A DNA stretch of 64,000 nt from Hydrogenivirga caldilitoris (GTDB lineage: Bacteria; Aquificota; Aquificia; Aquificales; Aquificaceae): positions 1,302,001 through 1,366,000 of the forward strand of contig NZ_RCCJ01000001.1 in NCBI RefSeq assembly GCF_003664005.1, in the 5' to 3' direction. This document shows, in pieces, positions 25,835 to 35,083 of this stretch. The notes under the pieces are model-generated. The model searched no databases, was not told the origin of the DNA, and was given only the letters and a program-made list of their open reading frames with translations. The translations under genes and the position numbers were made by a program. Position 1 is the first letter of the stretch. Each line of letters begins with the position of its first letter.

Positions 25835-26218
25835 ATGCTCATAAACGTTGAGAGCGCCAAAAGCGTTGAAGAGGTCAGACAGAAACTTGAAGAAACAGCA
25901 AAGGCTAAAGGTTTCGGTGTAATGAGCACCCACGAAGTTACAAAGATACTTGAGAGCAAAGGACAGCCCATAAACTATTCCTGCGTGATAGTTGAGATAT
26001 GCCAGCCCAGAGCAGCGAGCCAGGTTCTGTCAAGGAATCCTTACATATCAACGGCTATGCCCTGTAGGGTAGCAATATTTGAGCAGGGTGGTAAAACCAT
26101 CCTCAGCACTATCGCACCCACAGAAATGCTTAACATGTTTAACGAGCAGGAGCTTGAAGGTATAGCTCAAGAGGTAGAGAAGCTCGTAAGAGAAATAATG
26201 GAAGAATCAGCTAAATGA
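25835..26218 (+). CDS. DUF302-family protein
   Basis: This 127-residue protein of the DUF302 group has KSVEEVRQKLEETAKAKGFGV at the N-terminus, CVIVEICQPRAASQVL in the middle, and MPCRVAIFEQGGKTILS. The family is a small alpha/beta fold of unknown activity common near sulfur-oxidation genes. It has a strong AAGGAGG site and overlaps ribD as ATGA, so it is the first half of a two-gene unit. Confidence 0.85.
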   Translation: MLINVESAKSVEEVRQKLEETAKAKGFGVMSTHEVTKILESKGQPINYSCVIVEICQPRAASQVLSRNPYISTAMPCRVAIFEQGGKTILSTIAPTEMLNMFNEQELEGIAQEVEKLVREIMEESAK

Positions 26219-27303
26219 ATGAAGCCGGTTACATGTCCCTTGCCCTTTCCCTCGCCCGGAGGAGGAAAGGTCTGACCCATCCAAATCCAACTGTAGGTTG
26301 CGTGGTGGTGAGGGAAGGGGAGATAGTCGGTCTAGGATACCATGAAAGGGCTGGGTACCCCCATGCCGAAGTTGTAGCTTTAGAGCAGGCTGGAGATAGA
26401 GCCGAAGGAGCAACAGTCTACGTGACCCTTGAACCCTGTACCCACTTTGGCAGAACTCCCCCCTGTACAGATGCACTCATAAGGGCAAAGGTAAAGAAGG
26501 TTGTCGTAGCGGTTCAGGACCAGAACCCCATGGTGAGAGGAAAGGGCATCCAGAAACTCCAGGAGGCAGGCATAGAGGTCGTTACAGGTGTACTTGAAAG
26601 GGAAGCTTACGAGCTGAACGAAGACTTCTTTACATACGTGACAAAGAAGAGACCTTACGTTACCCTTAAACTTGCCCAGACAGTAGATGGAAAGATAGCT
26701 ACCCTATCGGGGGACAGTAAGTGGATAAGCTCCCCTCAGAGCAGGCGCTTTGCTCACAGGCTAAGAGCTGAAGCCACCGCTGTACTTGTAGGTATAAACA
26801 CGGTCCTGAGGGACAACCCCTCTTTAACGGTCAGGCATATACCCTTTGAGAGGCAGCCTACAAGGGTGGTCATTGACCCGGAACTTGACATACCCATTGA
26901 TTCTGACCTCGTCCGTGATGGTATAGCTCAGACCCTTGTCGTTTTCTCACAGCGAAAACCCAGCAAGGAGGAAGGACTGCTAAGGTTGGGGGTGCAACTG
27001 CTTCACATGGAGGAAATTGACCTCACGGAGCTTCTGGGAGAACTTGCAAGGAGAGATATACTTCACCTCCTGGTAGAGGGAGGAGCTTACACGGTTAGCA
27101 CCTTTATAAGAGAGGGTTTATGGGACAGACTGGTTTTATTTCAAGCTCCCAAACTCTTGGGAGAAGGAGTATCCCTGAGCGGTTTAGGAATTGAAAGGAT
27201 AAGCGACTGTTTGAACCTTAAGCTCAGGAAAGGCTATAGGCTTGGAGAAGACATGGTTTTTGAGTATGTCCCCGTCATGGAAAGAAGGCTCTTGAAATGG
27301 TAA
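26215..27303 (+). CDS. ribD: Bifunctional riboflavin deaminase/reductase RibD
   Basis: This 362-residue protein has both domains. The deaminase (residues 1-145) shows HAEVVALEQAG and the zinc ligands in EPCTHFGRTPPCTDA. The reductase (from about 146) has PYVTLKLAQTVDGKIA, GINTVLRDNPSL and LLVEGGAYTVSTF. It performs the second and third steps of riboflavin synthesis. It overlaps the DUF302 gene by 4 bases. Confidence 0.96.
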   Translation: MNEAGYMSLALSLARRRKGLTHPNPTVGCVVVREGEIVGLGYHERAGYPHAEVVALEQAGDRAEGATVYVTLEPCTHFGRTPPCTDALIRAKVKKVVVAVQDQNPMVRGKGIQKLQEAGIEVVTGVLEREAYELNEDFFTYVTKKRPYVTLKLAQTVDGKIATLSGDSKWISSPQSRRFAHRLRAEATAVLVGINTVLRDNPSLTVRHIPFERQPTRVVIDPELDIPIDSDLVRDGIAQTLVVFSQRKPSKEEGLLRLGVQLLHMEEIDLTELLGELARRDILHLLVEGGAYTVSTFIREGLWDRLVLFQAPKLLGEGVSLSGLGIERISDCLNLKLRKGYRLGEDMVFEYVPVMERRLLKW

Positions 27304-27313
27304 AGTCATTTCA

Positions 27314-28240
27314 ATGAGGTGGATAAAGCTCAACAGGAGCAAGATAAAGGTATTCGGAAAACCTGTAAAAATCCTTATGAAGGGTATGACAGCGCCAGAG
27401 GAACACACCCATTTCCTGCACAGCCTTCTTACCAATAACATAAAGGCGCTCCAGCCAGGAAGTTTTAACTACAACCTATGGTTAAAACAGAACGGACAGC
27501 CTGTAGGTGATTTCTTTGTTTACAGGGTAGGAGAGTACTACATACTTGATACGGAGAAGCCTGCCCATGAGGTTATAGAAGAGTTCAACCGCCTCAAGCT
27601 CTCTTTAAAGGTCTTCTTTGAGGATTTGACCTCTGAAATGGAACACATTTTCATCTTCGGTGAGGGAAGCTCGGAATTTATAGAGAGCAACTTCAACACA
27701 AAGCTTGAAGACTTACACTTTAAAGAGGTTGACGGCTTAATAATAGCCAAGAATCCGCTGAGGTTGAGGCAGACAGGCTACGACCTCATGGGAGACCTGT
27801 CGCATGTAAGAGAGATACTGCCCAAAGATAAATCTATTCATGAAAAAGAGTTTGAGGATGAGAGGATCAGAAACTGTGTACCTAAGATCGGCAAAGAACT
27901 CGGGGAAGGATATTCTCCCTTAGAAGCTGGGGTTTTAAACTACGCTATAGACATGAACAAGGGATGCTATGTGGGGCAAGAAGCCATAGCACGGGTTTAC
28001 TTCAGGGGAAGGACTCCAAGGGTACTCACAAGGATGGTAAGGTTAGAGGGTGAGATCTCAGAGGGAGATAAGCTCCAGGTTGGAAATAAGGCTGTGGGCA
28101 TAATAACCTCTCTAAACTCCGAAGGCAGCCTTGCTCTGGGATACGTTTTAAGAAGCCTTTACGAGCCTGGCAAAGAACTGGAAACTCAGAAGGGAAGGGT
28201 TAGGCTGGAGGAGAGTTGTGAACAAGAGAGAAAGAGCTAA
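27314..28240 (+). CDS. ygfZ: Folate-binding protein YgfZ (GcvT-like)
   Basis: This 308-residue protein has the YgfZ/CAF17 signature NKGCYVGQEAIARVYFRG (K-G-C-Y-x-G-Q-E) at about residues 215-232, after a GcvT-type fold. YgfZ helps assemble or repair iron-sulfur enzymes with a folate cofactor, useful in an FeS-rich chemolithotroph. It is not a glycine cleavage enzyme, since no gcvH or gcvP is nearby. The next small gene begins inside its end. Confidence 0.92.
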   Translation: MRWIKLNRSKIKVFGKPVKILMKGMTAPEEHTHFLHSLLTNNIKALQPGSFNYNLWLKQNGQPVGDFFVYRVGEYYILDTEKPAHEVIEEFNRLKLSLKVFFEDLTSEMEHIFIFGEGSSEFIESNFNTKLEDLHFKEVDGLIIAKNPLRLRQTGYDLMGDLSHVREILPKDKSIHEKEFEDERIRNCVPKIGKELGEGYSPLEAGVLNYAIDMNKGCYVGQEAIARVYFRGRTPRVLTRMVRLEGEISEGDKLQVGNKAVGIITSLNSEGSLALGYVLRSLYEPGKELETQKGRVRLEESCEQERKS

Positions 28241-28532
28241 AGAGCTTTTAGGTGAGCTATTAGAGAAAGCTTGTCAGGGTCTTGAGCAGGAGGAGAAGGA
28301 CAGTAAAAGCCTTTTCTTCTGCAGAGGTGAACTTGTCGGGTCTGTAGTCCAGCTAGGGGAGGATAGGCTTGCCGTAAGCGTGTATTCCCAAAAGATAGAT
28401 GACCCCATTCACAAAGAGTTCCTTAATAGGGTCAAGGAGACCTTTGAAGGTCAGATTCTAGAGCATGGAACAAAACTCTCAAGTGGTGTTGAACAAAACT
28501 TTTACTACACCTATGTTCATGTAAAATTATGA
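28218..28532 (+). CDS. Hypothetical protein, 104 aa
   Basis: This small acidic, soluble protein starts with GTG (MNKRERAKELLGELLEKACQ) inside ygfZ, 23 bp before its stop. It has an N-terminal helix, then a strand-rich segment (FFCRGELVGSVVQLGEDRLAVSVY) and ends FYYTYVHVKL. I do not recognise a family. Co-transcription with ygfZ and a lone Cys are the only hints, so function is unknown. Confidence 0.6.
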   Translation: MNKRERAKELLGELLEKACQGLEQEEKDSKSLFFCRGELVGSVVQLGEDRLAVSVYSQKIDDPIHKEFLNRVKETFEGQILEHGTKLSSGVEQNFYYTYVHVKL

Positions 28533-28547
28533 AAGGAGGGAACAGGT

Positions 28548-29243
28548 ATGGGAAGGAATGTAGAGTTTGAGGTTAGTGGGGTGAAAGTTACCGGATACCT
28601 GGCAGAGCCTTCAAACAAAGGACCTGCGGTTTTGATAATACATGAGTGGTGGGGACTGGATTCTCCCCTATCAAACATAAAGGAGCTCACAGATAAACTT
28701 GCAGGGGAAGGATTTGTAGCCTTTGCCCCAGACCTGTACAAAGGCAAAAGTGCAGATAATCCGGACGATGCGGGCAAGCTTATGACGGATATGTTTCAGA
28801 ACAGGATGAACGAAGTGGATGCTATGTTCAGGGCGAGTGTTGAATACCTCAAAAACCTGGACATAACAGAACCAGCAAAGGTTGGTGTAACGGGTTTCTG
28901 CTGCGGTGGAACCCTTTCTATGTACTTTGCAAGCAAGTTTCCTGAGCTGATTGACGCGAGCGTTCCTTTCTACGGATTGCCCCAGCTTGCCCCAATTGAC
29001 CCGCATACGATAAAAGTTCCAATATTCTTTATCATGGCACAGAACGATGAGTTTGTGGACAACGACAGTGTAATAGACCTTTTCAAAGGGGTATGGAAGA
29101 ACGGCGTTGAAGCTCAAGCGAAGGTCTATCCGGGTGTGAACCACGCCTTTCTTAACGACAGGAGGCCTGACGTTTACAACGAAAGCTGCGCAAAGGATGC
29201 CTGGAATCTGGCAGTTGAGTTCTTTAGGAGACATCTCGGCTGA
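28548..29243 (+). CDS. Dienelactone hydrolase-family protein
   Basis: This 231-residue alpha/beta hydrolase has the catalytic cysteine in GVTGFCCGGTLSMYFAS (GxCxGG) and the histidine in YPGVNHAFLND; the Asp is likely in QNDEFVD. The N-terminal region GYLAEPSNKGPAVLIIHEWWG is typical. Substrate is unknown. It has a strong GGAGG-type ribosome site 16 bp after the previous stop. Confidence 0.93.
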   Translation: MGRNVEFEVSGVKVTGYLAEPSNKGPAVLIIHEWWGLDSPLSNIKELTDKLAGEGFVAFAPDLYKGKSADNPDDAGKLMTDMFQNRMNEVDAMFRASVEYLKNLDITEPAKVGVTGFCCGGTLSMYFASKFPELIDASVPFYGLPQLAPIDPHTIKVPIFFIMAQNDEFVDNDSVIDLFKGVWKNGVEAQAKVYPGVNHAFLNDRRPDVYNESCAKDAWNLAVEFFRRHLG

Positions 29244-29279
29244 TTTCTGATACAATATTTCACCTTCTGGAGGTAAAGT

Positions 29280-29486
29280 ATGGCTGCCTGTGAGATATGC
29301 GGTAAGAGAGTTATGCACGGAAGGAGAGTTACCTTCTCTGCAGAGAGGAACCCCAGACTGTTCAAGCCCAACGTCCACAAGTTAAGGGTCAGATTGCCCG
29401 ATGGGACTGTAAAAAGGGTATACGTCTGCACCAAGTGTCTAAAAGCTGGCAAGGTTGTAAAGGCTGTTCGCGTCCCGAAAGAGTAG
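29280..29486 (+). CDS. rpmB: 50S ribosomal protein L28
   Basis: This 68-residue protein starts MAACEICGKRVMHGRRVTFS, the L28 signature, and ends with VCTKCLKAGKVVKAVRV. The pair CEIC and CTKC could bind zinc (zinc-binding L28 form). A TACAAT box (29250-29255) and CTGGAGG site lie in the 36-bp gap before it. aroC begins 3 bp after it. Confidence 0.97.
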   Translation: MAACEICGKRVMHGRRVTFSAERNPRLFKPNVHKLRVRLPDGTVKRVYVCTKCLKAGKVVKAVRVPKE

Positions 29487-29489
29487 TAG

Positions 29490-30662
29490 ATGTCCCTTCG
29501 CGTTCTCCGATTCCTAACCGCAGGGGAGTCCCACGGTAGAGGACTCACAGCTGTCCTTGAGGGCATACCTGCTAACCTTGATATATCCACAGAGTATATA
29601 AACAGGGAGCTTCAAAGGAGGCAGAGGGGGTACGGTCGTGGGGGGAGGATGAAGATTGAAAAGGACAAGGTTGAGATACTCTCAGGTGTTCGTTTTGGAA
29701 AGACAATAGGGTCCCCTATAACCCTCTGGATAGAAAACAAAGACTGGAAAAACTGGGAAGATAAGATGGCTGTGGAGGGAGAACCTACGGAGAGCGTAGT
29801 TCCCTTTAAGAGACCGAGACCAGGGCACGCGGACCTGGTGGGGGGTATAAAGTACAACCAGAGAGACCTGAGAAATATTCTTGAAAGAGCCTCCGCAAGA
29901 GAGACAGCAGCCAGGGTAGCTATCGGTGCCGTCTGTAAAAGGTTTCTTGAAGAGTTTGGCATACGGGTCGGTAGCTACGTTATAAACATCGGAGAGTGCT
30001 CATTTCCACTGGAAGAAAAGGACCTTCTCAAAAGACATGAGCTTGCCGAGCAATCGGAATTGAGATTCCCAGACCCTTCAAAGGACGAAGAATTCAAGAG
30101 GTACATAGACAGTGTGCGGGAGAAAGGAGAGAGCGCCGGCGGAATGTTTGAGGTGTTTGCAGTTGGTGTTCCACCTGGTCTTGGAAGTCATATCCAGTGG
30201 GACAGAAGGATAGATGGAAGGATAGCACAGGCTATGATGAGTATTCAGGCTATGAAAGCCGTTGAAATAGGGCTTGGTGTAGAATCCGCTACAAGACTTG
30301 GTTCTGAAGTCCATGATGAGATAGGCTATGACCCGGAGAGAGGCTACTTCAGGTATTCTAACAACCTGGGCGGTACAGAGGGAGGGATAACCAACGGCAT
30401 GCCCATTCTGGTGAGGGTTACAATGAAGCCCATACCAACCTTAAAAAACCCCCTCAGGAGCGTGGATATAGATACGAAGGAAGAGCTCAGTGCAGGCAAG
30501 GAAAGGACAGACGTCGTTGCAGTACCAGCTGCTTCCGTTGTTGGAGAAGCTATGCTGGCTATAGTTCTTACAGACGCCCTTCTTGAGAAGCTCGGAGGCG
30601 ATTTCATGGAAGAGGTGAAAAGCCGGTTTGAGATCTATATGAAACACGTAAAAAGCTTCTGA
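29490..30662 (+). CDS. aroC: Chorismate synthase
   Basis: This 390-residue AroC shows all three signature regions: FLTAGESHGRGLTAVLEGIPA, RASARETAARVAIGAVCK and GGEGGI-like (GGTEGGITNGMPI) plus RTDVVAVPAASVVGEAM. It makes chorismate from EPSP with reduced FMN. It sits after rpmB with a 3-bp gap. Confidence 0.97.
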   Translation: MSLRVLRFLTAGESHGRGLTAVLEGIPANLDISTEYINRELQRRQRGYGRGGRMKIEKDKVEILSGVRFGKTIGSPITLWIENKDWKNWEDKMAVEGEPTESVVPFKRPRPGHADLVGGIKYNQRDLRNILERASARETAARVAIGAVCKRFLEEFGIRVGSYVINIGECSFPLEEKDLLKRHELAEQSELRFPDPSKDEEFKRYIDSVREKGESAGGMFEVFAVGVPPGLGSHIQWDRRIDGRIAQAMMSIQAMKAVEIGLGVESATRLGSEVHDEIGYDPERGYFRYSNNLGGTEGGITNGMPILVRVTMKPIPTLKNPLRSVDIDTKEELSAGKERTDVVAVPAASVVGEAMLAIVLTDALLEKLGGDFMEEVKSRFEIYMKHVKSF

Positions 30663-30677
30663 TATCCTATTTTTAAA

Positions 30678-31424
30678 ATGAACTGGTTTGTAAAACTCAC
30701 CGAAGAAGTTGGGAGGGCTTCTCTCCTAGCACTTCAGGCTGTGTACTTTTTATTTAGAAAACCTCCCAAACTTAAACACTTTGTAAGTCAGTTTACCTAC
30801 ATAGCAGCGGAGACTTCCCTGGTTGTTCTTGTAACCTCAACCTTTACCGGAGGGGTGATAGCCCTTCAGACTTATTCAACGTTCCACAGGTTCAACGCGG
30901 AGTACTTGATAGGTGCGGTTGTAGCTCTTTCCATGGGAAGAGAATTGGGGCCCGTGCTCACCTCCCTTATGGTCGTTGCAAGGGTAGGCTCGGCTATGAC
31001 AGCTAACATCGGAACCATGAGGATCACCCAGCAGATAGATGCGCTTGAAGTTATGGCTGTTAACCCTGTAAGGTACCTTGTTACACCACGTCTGTTTTCC
31101 ACCACCATAGGTGTTCCTTTCCTTACAGTTCTTTCAAACGTCGCTGGTATGTTCGGGGGATGGGTTGTTGCAACAAAGCTCTTTCAGGTAAACGAGTACC
31201 TGTACTGGCAAAAAATGGTGGACCTTACGGAGTTTTACGATATACTCGGTGGGCTGTATAAGGCTGTAGTGTTCGGTTTCATAATAGCCACGGTAAGCTG
31301 TTACTTCGGTTTTTACACAGAGGGTGGGACAGAAGGTGTAGGCAGAGCAACCACCAATTCGGTGGTAACCTCCTCAATGCTCATACTCATAACGGACTAC
31401 TTCCTGACGGCGATAATATTCTGA
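30678..31424 (+). CDS. mlaE: MlaE-family ABC transporter permease (lipid transport)
   Basis: This 248-residue permease has the diagnostic MlaE motif ELGPVLTSLMVVARVGSA followed by TMRITQQIDALEVMAVNP, with 5-6 membrane segments. MlaE partners with an ATPase MlaF and MCE protein MlaD to move phospholipids between membranes. Neither partner is adjacent here, so its ATPase must be elsewhere. Confidence 0.93.
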   Translation: MNWFVKLTEEVGRASLLALQAVYFLFRKPPKLKHFVSQFTYIAAETSLVVLVTSTFTGGVIALQTYSTFHRFNAEYLIGAVVALSMGRELGPVLTSLMVVARVGSAMTANIGTMRITQQIDALEVMAVNPVRYLVTPRLFSTTIGVPFLTVLSNVAGMFGGWVVATKLFQVNEYLYWQKMVDLTEFYDILGGLYKAVVFGFIIATVSCYFGFYTEGGTEGVGRATTNSVVTSSMLILITDYFLTAIIF

Positions 31425-31438
31425 AAACCCAATTCTGA

Positions 31439-31444
31439 TAAATT
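31439..31444 (+). promoter_or_regulatory. -10-like box 6 nt before the CDF transporter gene
   Basis: TAAATT ends 6 nt before the ATG at 31451 in a 26-bp gap without Shine-Dalgarno. It is a weaker match than at gyrA or minC. Confidence 0.3.
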
Positions 31445-31450
31445 TTTAGC

Positions 31451-32362
31451 ATGGACAGGAAAAACAGCGTAAAGGTTCTCGGGATAAGCTTAGCTCTGGT
31501 ATTCTCCTTTGCCCTCGTTGAACTTGTGGGTGGGTTTCTCACCAACAGTCTCGCTCTCCTATCGGACGCAGGGCACATGCTCACCGACAGCGTGTCTCTG
31601 CTCATAGCTCTCATAGCCCAGCTCATAGTCCAAAGGGCACGTGGAAAGAGGATGACCTTCGGACTTTACAGGTTAGAGGTTGTTGCCGCACTTATGAACG
31701 GAATATTCCTGATTGGACTTATAGGTTACATAGCCTACGAAGCCTTTCAGAGGTTTTTAAATCCGGAACCCGTGCTTGGTCCTCAGATGTTAGCCATAGC
31801 AGGTGTAGGTCTTCTGATAAACCTAATGGCTGGTTACATGCTCTTTAAAAGTGCCGAAGAGAACATAAATATTAAAGCGGCTTTTCTTCATGTTGTTACA
31901 GATACTCTGGGTTCTATAGCTGCAATAATAGCCGGTATTGCTGTTTCCCTGTGGAAGTTTTACCTTGCAGACCCCATACTGAGCGTAGCCATATCCCTTT
32001 TGATACTTCCAGGAGCCTACACTGTGATAAAGGACTCTCTTAATGTCCTCCTTGAGCTTGTACCTTCTGCGATTGACCCGGAGGAGATAGAGGAGGAGAT
32101 AAGAAAACTCCCTGGAATAATTGACGTCCATGACCTTCACGTATGGTCAATAACTTCCGGGAACGTGGTGCTTACAGCTCATGTTGTGGTAAGCAACATA
32201 GAAGCGTGCAATGATGTGCTCAAAAGTATAGAGGAAGTAGCGTCAAGATACGGGATAAACCATACCACCATACAGGTTGAAAGGGAAGGGTACTCCTGTC
32301 CTCCCTCGTGTCCTCTCCTGCACAGAGAAGGGGGTTTAGAGCACCACCATCACCACCATTGA
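31451..32362 (+). CDS. CDF-family zinc/cation efflux transporter with His6 tail
   Basis: This 303-residue CzcD/ZitB-type transporter has the metal-site motifs HxxxD in SDAGHMLTDSVSL (TM2) and FLHVVTDTLGS (TM5), six membrane segments and a cytoplasmic domain (DVHDLHVWSITSG). The C-terminus ends in GGLEHHHHHH, a six-histidine run at the very end of the gene. It exports Zn, Cd or Co from the cytoplasm. The His tail might bind metal and sense its level. Confidence 0.95.
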   Translation: MDRKNSVKVLGISLALVFSFALVELVGGFLTNSLALLSDAGHMLTDSVSLLIALIAQLIVQRARGKRMTFGLYRLEVVAALMNGIFLIGLIGYIAYEAFQRFLNPEPVLGPQMLAIAGVGLLINLMAGYMLFKSAEENINIKAAFLHVVTDTLGSIAAIIAGIAVSLWKFYLADPILSVAISLLILPGAYTVIKDSLNVLLELVPSAIDPEEIEEEIRKLPGIIDVHDLHVWSITSGNVVLTAHVVVSNIEACNDVLKSIEEVASRYGINHTTIQVEREGYSCPPSCPLLHREGGLEHHHHHH

Positions 32363-32368
32363 TATAAT
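32363..32368 (+). promoter_or_regulatory. -10 box giving leaderless minC
   Basis: Perfect TATAAT, then 8 nt to the GTG start at 32377, with no Shine-Dalgarno. It begins immediately after the CDF stop codon. Confidence 0.5.
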
Positions 32369-32376
32369 ATTCTCCA

Positions 32377-32952
32377 GTGGTAGAGATAAAAGGTGTCACC
32401 CTTCCTGTAATAGCTATCAGGATAAAGGAAACAAAGGACCTGAACTCTGTAAAGGAAGAGATAAAGAGCAAAGTGAAGGGAAAGCTATTTCAGGGAAGTT
32501 ACTTTATCCTTGAGAACGCTGAAGAGTTACCCGAAAACTGGCTCCCAGAGTTAGAGAGCTTTCTCAAAGAGATGAGCCTGGAAAACATAAGCAGAATGGG
32601 CAGGGACCAACAAAGAGAGACAAAATGCGACAGACTCCTGGTAGTTGACCGTTCCCTAAGGTCAGGGCAAAAAGTAGAGCACGGTGGAGATGTTCTCGTA
32701 CTGGGCGATGTAAATAAAGATGCAGAAGTGATAGCAGTAGGTAATATTATTATTATGGGTGCGCTGAGGGGTATAGCTATAGCCGGCGCTCTTGGTGATG
32801 AGAATGCAGTGGTTGTTGCTATGAAGATGGAACCTCAACAGATAAGGATAGGAAAGAAGATAGCCATATCCGACGAATCAGAACGTGTATCACCAGGCTA
32901 CCCTGAAGTAGCCCGTGTTGAAGATGGTATGATAGTTTTAGAGAAAGTTTAA
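32377..32952 (+). CDS. minC: Septum site-determining protein MinC
   Basis: This 191-residue protein has a short N-terminal domain followed by the beta-helical C-terminal domain (RSGQKVEHGGDVLVLGDVNKDAEVIAVGNI, written here as its two halves RSGQKVEHGGDVLV and GDVNKDAEVIAVGNI). MinC inhibits FtsZ polymerisation away from midcell. The start is GTG. It heads the minCDE operon. Confidence 0.95.
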   Translation: MVEIKGVTLPVIAIRIKETKDLNSVKEEIKSKVKGKLFQGSYFILENAEELPENWLPELESFLKEMSLENISRMGRDQQRETKCDRLLVVDRSLRSGQKVEHGGDVLVLGDVNKDAEVIAVGNIIIMGALRGIAIAGALGDENAVVVAMKMEPQQIRIGKKIAISDESERVSPGYPEVARVEDGMIVLEKV

Positions 32953-32963
32953 GAGGTGGGGAT

Positions 32964-33752
32964 ATGACAGAGGTAATCGTTGTTACATCGGGAAAGGGAG
33001 GTGTAGGCAAAACAACCCTCACCGCCAATCTGGGAGTGGCTCTCGCTAAACTGGGAAAGAAGGTCCTCCTTATAGATGCCGATATAGGACTTAGAAATCT
33101 TGATATGATTCTGGGACTTGAAAACAGAATAGTTTACGACATACTTGACGTTCTGGAGGGGAGGATTCCCCCTGAAAAAGCTTTTGTAAAGGATAAGAGG
33201 GGGTTAAACCTCTTCCTCTTACCGGCAAACCAGACAAAGAATAAGGATGCAATAAACACCGACAAGTGGTTGGAGCTTATAAATAGCATAAAATCTAAAG
33301 GTGATTTTGACTTCATAATAATAGACTCCCCCGCCGGTATAGAGCAGGGTTTCAAGATAGCAGTTACTCCCGCAGACAGAGCGTACATAGTTGTAAATCC
33401 AGAAGTTTCATCTGTAAGGGACGCTGACCGAGTGATAGGTATCCTTGAAAGCATGAACAAAGAGGACTACTGGGTCATAGTTAACAGGATAAGGTGGAAA
33501 ATGGTAAAAAGAGGAGAGATGCTCTCAGTGGAGGACATAGTTGACATACTGAAAGCTCCCCTTATAGGGGTTATACCCGAAGAGGAAAAGCTGGTGGACT
33601 TTACCAACAGAGGAGAACCTATAGTTTTACATCCCAAATACAACGCTGCAAAGGCTATAATGGACGTAGCGAGGAGAACTTTGGGCGAGGAAGTACCCTT
33701 TGAACGCTACGGGGAGAAAGAAGGATTTTTAAGTAAGTTTTTTGGAGGTTAA
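32964..33752 (+). CDS. minD: Septum site-determining ATPase MinD
   Basis: This 262-residue ParA-type ATPase has the deviant Walker A in TSGKGGVGKTTLTANLG and LLIDADIGLRNLDMILGLE. A C-terminal amphipathic stretch (GFLSKFFGG) is the membrane-targeting sequence. It recruits MinC to the membrane. minC ends 11 bp upstream and minE starts 3 bp downstream. Confidence 0.97.
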   Translation: MTEVIVVTSGKGGVGKTTLTANLGVALAKLGKKVLLIDADIGLRNLDMILGLENRIVYDILDVLEGRIPPEKAFVKDKRGLNLFLLPANQTKNKDAINTDKWLELINSIKSKGDFDFIIIDSPAGIEQGFKIAVTPADRAYIVVNPEVSSVRDADRVIGILESMNKEDYWVIVNRIRWKMVKRGEMLSVEDIVDILKAPLIGVIPEEEKLVDFTNRGEPIVLHPKYNAAKAIMDVARRTLGEEVPFERYGEKEGFLSKFFGG

Positions 33753-33755
33753 GGC

Positions 33756-34001
33756 TTGTTGAATATAGGCTCGTTTTTTAGAAAGAAGAGTAAGGACGTA
33801 GCAAAACAGAGACTTATGCTCGTCCTGAGCTACGAGAGGCAGGGTCTCCCTCCAAGTATGGTTGAGAAATTAAAGGAAGACCTTATATCTCTTTTTTCCA
33901 AATACCCCCAATTTGATGCAGAAGGTATTGATGTGGCCCTTAAGAAAAACGAGGAAGAGAGGGAGGAACTCTGGATAAGCATACCTTTCAAAGTTAGTTA
34001 A
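33756..34001 (+). CDS. minE: Cell division topological specificity factor MinE
   Basis: This 81-residue MinE has the membrane-binding N-terminus ([15 protein letters not shown]), the MinD-contact helix ([11 protein letters not shown]) and a C-terminal dimer domain. The start is TTG, preceded by GGAGGTT about 5 bp upstream, which decides it. Its stop overlaps that of the convergent prfA by 4 bases. Confidence 0.95.
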   Translation: MLNIGSFFRKKSKDVAKQRLMLVLSYERQGLPPSMVEKLKEDLISLFSKYPQFDAEGIDVALKKNEEEREELWISIPFKVS

Positions 34002-35083
34002 GCCGTTTCAACCAGCTTAAGCCTTTCTTCCAGCTCCTTTGCCCGCAGAGCATCTATAATCTCGTCCAGCTTGCCTTCCAGTACATCCTGAAGTTTGTAA
34101 AGGGTGAGATTTATTCTGTGGTCTGTAACCCGGTTTTGAGGAAAGTTATAAGTTCTTATCTTCTCGCTTCTTTCACCTGTTCCTACCTGCTCTTTTCTCT
34201 CCTTTGCAATCTCCTCCATCTTCTTGCGCTCATAAAAGTCCTTGAGCTTTGCATAAAGGATCTTAAGAGCCTTCTGTTTATTCTGAAACTGGGACCTCTC
34301 ATCTTGGCAAGATACAACTATACCGGTGGGTATGTGGGTTATCCTTACAGCGGTCTCCGTCGTGTTTACATACTGCCCCCCAGCACCGGAAGCTCTGAAA
34401 GTTTCAATTTTAAGGTCCTGAGGATTTATCTCAATTTCTGTTTCGTCAGCCTCCGGGAGAACCGCTACCGTTGCTGTTGATGTATGAATCCTGCCACCGC
34501 TCTCGGTTGCAGGGACCCTCTGAACTCTGTGGACTCCACTTTCATACTTTAGTCTTGAATAGGCTCCTTCACCCTCTATAAGTGCCACGACCTCCTTGTA
34601 GCCACCAAGTCCAGTTTTGTTAGCACTAAGAATGGAAAACTTCCAACCTTTATCCTCCGCGTATCTCTGATACATCCTTAAAAGATCTGCAACAAAAAGG
34701 GCTGCCTCCTCTCCGCCAGTACCGGCTCTTATCTCAAGTATCACGTTTTTTGAATCATTCGGGTCCTTCGGAATAAGGAGGAGTTTCAGTCTATCCTCAA
34801 CTTCAGAGAGTTCTTTTTGAAGCTTCTCAACCTCCTCATGGGCTAACTCCCTAAGCTCCTTCTCGGAGCTTTTAAGAAGTTCTCTTGCCTCCTTTAACTC
34901 CTTCTGGAGTTTTTTGTACTCCTGATAAAGCTCGTACAACTCAGAAAGCTCTTTATGTTCCCTGCTGAGTGCCCTGTAGCGATCTATGTCCTTGATGACT
35001 TCAGATTTAGACAACTCCTCTTCAAGCCTTTTATACTTTTCCGAGAGCTTCTCCAGTTTATCTATAAGCTCTCTCTTGAGCAT
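33998..35083 (-). CDS. prfA: Peptide chain release factor 1
   Basis: This 361-residue RF1 has the tripeptide anticodon region [13 protein letters not shown] (Pro-Ala-Thr) specific for UAG/UAA and the catalytic [16 protein letters not shown]. The ATG at 35083 overlaps the rpmE stop (TGATG), while an in-frame TTG one codon upstream is less likely. Co-transcribed with rpmE. Confidence 0.97.
   Translation of the reverse strand: MLKRELIDKLEKLSEKYKRLEEELSKSEVIKDIDRYRALSREHKELSELYELYQEYKKLQKELKEARELLKSSEKELRELAHEEVEKLQKELSEVEDRLKLLLIPKDPNDSKNVILEIRAGTGGEEAALFVADLLRMYQRYAEDKGWKFSILSANKTGLGGYKEVVALIEGEGAYSRLKYESGVHRVQRVPATESGGRIHTSTATVAVLPEADETEIEINPQDLKIETFRASGAGGQYVNTTETAVRITHIPTGIVVSCQDERSQFQNKQKALKILYAKLKDFYERKKMEEIAKERKEQVGTGERSEKIRTYNFPQNRVTDHRINLTLYKLQDVLEGKLDEIIDALRAKELEERLKLVETA

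Noticed and set aside
28671-29378. 235-codon frame on the minus strand
   Set aside because: Antisense to the dienelactone hydrolase and L28 genes.
32325-32362. Cloning-vector contamination at the LEHHHHHH end
   Set aside because: Codons differ from the usual vector tag and the next bases run straight into minC with a natural promoter; treated as genuine.
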